From contig FR902209.1 of the NCBI GenBank assembly GCA_000438415.1, positions 1 through 7,062 of the forward strand: DNA of 7,062 bases, written 5' to 3'. The notes below the pieces were generated by a model. The model had not been told where the DNA came from. It did no database searches and saw only the letters and a program-made list of their open reading frames with translations. This DNA comes from Clostridium sp. CAG:628. GTDB taxonomy: Bacteria; Bacillota_I; Bacilli_A; RF39; UBA660. The translations under genes and the position numbers were made by a program. This document shows positions 5,653 through 7,062 of the stretch, piece after piece (the stretch's first letter is position 1; every line of letters starts with the position of its first letter).

Positions 5653-6489
5653 ATGATTCAAAAAAGTTATGAAAATGATAAAGCTAGTTGTTATATTGTA
5701 CCAACTCCAATTGGAAATATGAAGGATATGACAGAAAGAGGAAAAGAAGTGTTAGAAATGGTTGATGCAATTTTTGCAGAAGATACAAGAGTTACACAAG
5801 TTTTGTTAAATCTTTTGGGAATTAAAAAAAAGTTATATCAAAGTCAAAAATTCAATGAAGCTCAAGCTAGTTTAACTGCTCTTAAATATTTAAAAGAAGG
5901 TAAAAATATAGCTATTGTGACCGACAGAGGAACTCCACTTATAAGTGATCCTGGAAGTTTAGTTGTTGATAATATTATAAAAAGTGGATTTAATGTCATT
6001 GCATTACCAGGCGCATGTGCCTTTGTTCCTGCTTTGAATATGTCTAATATTAATCAAGAAAAATTTTTGTTTTATGGTTTTTTAAGCTCCAAAGAAAGTC
6101 AGGCGGTTAAAGAATTAGAAGAGTTAAAAAATATCAACTTTACAATAGTTTTATACGAAGCACCTCATAGACTTTATAAAACTTTACAAAATATATTAAA
6201 AATTCTGGGAAATATTAATATAAGTATTTCCCGGGAAATAACTAAGATGCATGAAGAGGTGTTTAGAGGTACTGTTTCTGAGGCAATTGATTATTATAGA
6301 AACGTTAAAGGTGAAATAGTTATTGTACTTGATAATAATTTTGTAAAAGTAGATTATTTTAAATATTTGACTGAAGTAAAAGAATTAATTAGTTTAGGAG
6401 TAAAACCTAATGATTCTATAAAATACATTTCTAAAAAATATTTAGTAAGTAGGAATATTTTATATGATATGTTTGAGGAGGAAAAGTGA
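5653..6489 (+). CDS. rsmI: 16S rRNA (cytidine(1402)-2'-O)-methyltransferase RsmI
   Basis: RsmI adds a 2'-O-methyl group to C1402 in the decoding centre of the small ribosomal subunit. The 278-residue protein has the tetrapyrrole-methylase fold with the family motifs: YIVPTPIGNMKDMTERG (14-30), AEDTR (42-46), VTDRGTPLISDPG (94-106), NVIALPGACAFVPAL (115-129), FLFYGFL (138-144), YEAPHRL (168-174) and a conserved SREITKMHEEVFRGT (197-211). The length is normal (about 280-290). VTDRGTP differs from the usual VSDAGTP by an arginine in place of the small residue. An excellent SD, AGGAGG (5641-5646), ends the upstream gene and lies 6 bases before the ATG. The stop overlaps the alternative GTG start of pth. 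An in-frame A AAA AAG (5826-5832) looks like a slippery heptamer but is probably chance. Confidence 0.95.
   Translation: MIQKSYENDKASCYIVPTPIGNMKDMTERGKEVLEMVDAIFAEDTRVTQVLLNLLGIKKKLYQSQKFNEAQASLTALKYLKEGKNIAIVTDRGTPLISDPGSLVVDNIIKSGFNVIALPGACAFVPALNMSNINQEKFLFYGFLSSKESQAVKELEELKNINFTIVLYEAPHRLYKTLQNILKILGNINISISREITKMHEEVFRGTVSEAIDYYRNVKGEIVIVLDNNFVKVDYFKYLTEVKELISLGVKPNDSIKYISKKYLVSRNILYDMFEEEK
6475..6481 (+). promoter_or_regulatory. Ribosome binding site that sets the pth start
   Basis: GAGGAGG ends 7 bases before ATG 6489, but only 4 bases before the in-frame GTG at 6486. Spacing and codon choice favour the ATG, which also gives the family N-terminus MKAIFGLGNP. Confidence 0.7.
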
Positions 6490-7031
6490 TGAAGGCTATA
6501 TTTGGTTTAGGTAATCCTGATAAATCTTATGATAAAACAAGACATAATGCTGGATTTATGTCACTTAATAATTATATTGATGAAAAGGAATTTAAGAAAA
6601 AGGATAACTATTTAATTGCTGAAAAGTTTATTAATGGTGAAAAAGTTCTTTTTGTTAAACCTTTAACTTATATGAATAATAGTGGTGAAGCTGTTAAAAA
6701 CGTTATTAATTACTATAATATAGATATTAATGATATTCTTGTTATTTATGATGATATGGACTTTGATGTTGGAAAGTTTAAGATAAAAGCAAGTGGTTCA
6801 AGTGGTGGACATAATGGTATTAAAAGTATTATTAAGTATTTAGGTACAGAAGATTTTAAAAGAATAAGAATAGGAATTTCTAAATCTTCTTATGATGTAG
6901 TTGATTATGTTTTAGGAAAATTTAGTAAAGAAGATATGAATAAACTTAAAGAAGTTTTTAATACTATAAATGATGTTATTGATGATTTTGTTAGTTTACC
7001 TTTTGAAAAATTAATGAGTAAGTATAATTAG
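6489..7031 (+). CDS. pth: Peptidyl-tRNA hydrolase
   Basis: Pth cleaves peptidyl-tRNA that has dropped off the ribosome and so recycles tRNA; it is normally essential. In the 180-residue protein from ATG 6489 I see GLGNPDKSYDKTRHNAGF (6-23) with the catalytic H19 and substrate-binding N9, KPLTYMNNSGEAV (57-69) with N63, IYDDMDFDVG (86-95) with the catalytic-acid region D88/D89, and SGGHNGIKSII (105-115) with N109. The C-terminal helices are present and the length is typical (about 185-190). The usual glycine in GLGNPG is aspartate (D11), a mild oddity. The gene abuts rsmI (shared base 6489). In B. subtilis pth lies well away, next to mfd, so the rsmI-pth junction is a local rearrangement or compaction. 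No terminator follows within the window. Confidence 0.96.
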   Translation: MKAIFGLGNPDKSYDKTRHNAGFMSLNNYIDEKEFKKKDNYLIAEKFINGEKVLFVKPLTYMNNSGEAVKNVINYYNIDINDILVIYDDMDFDVGKFKIKASGSSGGHNGIKSIIKYLGTEDFKRIRIGISKSSYDVVDYVLGKFSKEDMNKLKEVFNTINDVIDDFVSLPFEKLMSKYN

Positions 7032-7032
7032 G

Positions 7033-7052
7033 TGACTAACTATTAAAAGTCA
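7033..7052 (+). repeat. Short inverted repeat after pth
   Basis: TGACT (7033-7037) and AGTCA (7048-7052) could form a 5-bp stem with a 10-base loop just after the pth stop. No T run follows, so it does not qualify as an intrinsic terminator. The rest of the window (to 7062) shows only AGGAAAAT, which could be the approach to another gene. Chance is quite possible for arms this short. Confidence 0.25.
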
Positions 7053-7062
7053 ATAGGAAAAT

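Noticed and set aside
5824..5832. A AAA AAG slippery heptamer in rsmI
   Set aside because: It matches the E. coli dnaX slip sequence in frame, but a -1 shift would stop after eight codons (TGA) in the middle of a single-domain enzyme. No useful product is expected, and A runs are common in this AT-rich DNA.
7033..7062. Terminator after pth
   Set aside because: The 5-bp stem is weak and is not followed by a T run. The window ends too soon to judge.

Overview
The window reads as a stretch of chromosome from a low-GC Firmicute (Bacilli-like). The DNA is very AT-rich, and by eye G clearly exceeds C on the + strand, as expected for a leading strand. Shine-Dalgarno sites are strong (AGGAGG type). 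Tryptophan is coded by TGG, and TGA closes at least two genes, so the genetic code appears standard and a Mycoplasma-type code is disfavoured. The gene set and order resemble the origin-proximal tadA-dnaX and holB-ricT regions of Bacillus subtilis in compressed form. A small-genome uncultured relative of Bacilli/Erysipelotrichia is a reasonable guess, but it is an inference.

Layout: bases 1-41 are the 3' end of an SRP RNA gene with its U-tract terminator. tadA (57-470) follows almost at once. A well-formed sigma-A promoter (481-509) then drives a tight nine-gene run, all on the + strand: dnaX, ybaB/ebfC, recR, a BofA-family small membrane protein, holB, ricT, a TrmN6-like methyltransferase gene, rsmI and pth. 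Gaps are 0-40 bases and several genes overlap, so this looks like one operon. The last 31 bases hold no gene. There is no gene-free stretch over 300 bases, and I saw no mobile element, CRISPR array or tRNA.

The genes serve a few jobs: the replication clamp loader (dnaX tau, holB delta prime), recombinational repair and nucleoid organisation (recR, ybaB), RNA modification and translation quality (tadA, trmN6-like, rsmI, pth), RNA maturation (ricT), and protein targeting (SRP RNA). No wholly new system is visible. The points most worth a second look are an A8 tract just after the dnaX core domains whose shifted frames stop at once (a possible gamma-like short form), a TadA with an eroded and shortened C-terminal part, an extra three-cysteine tail on RicT, a BofA homologue with no other sporulation gene in view, and a tadA gene with no room for its own promoter behind the SRP RNA.
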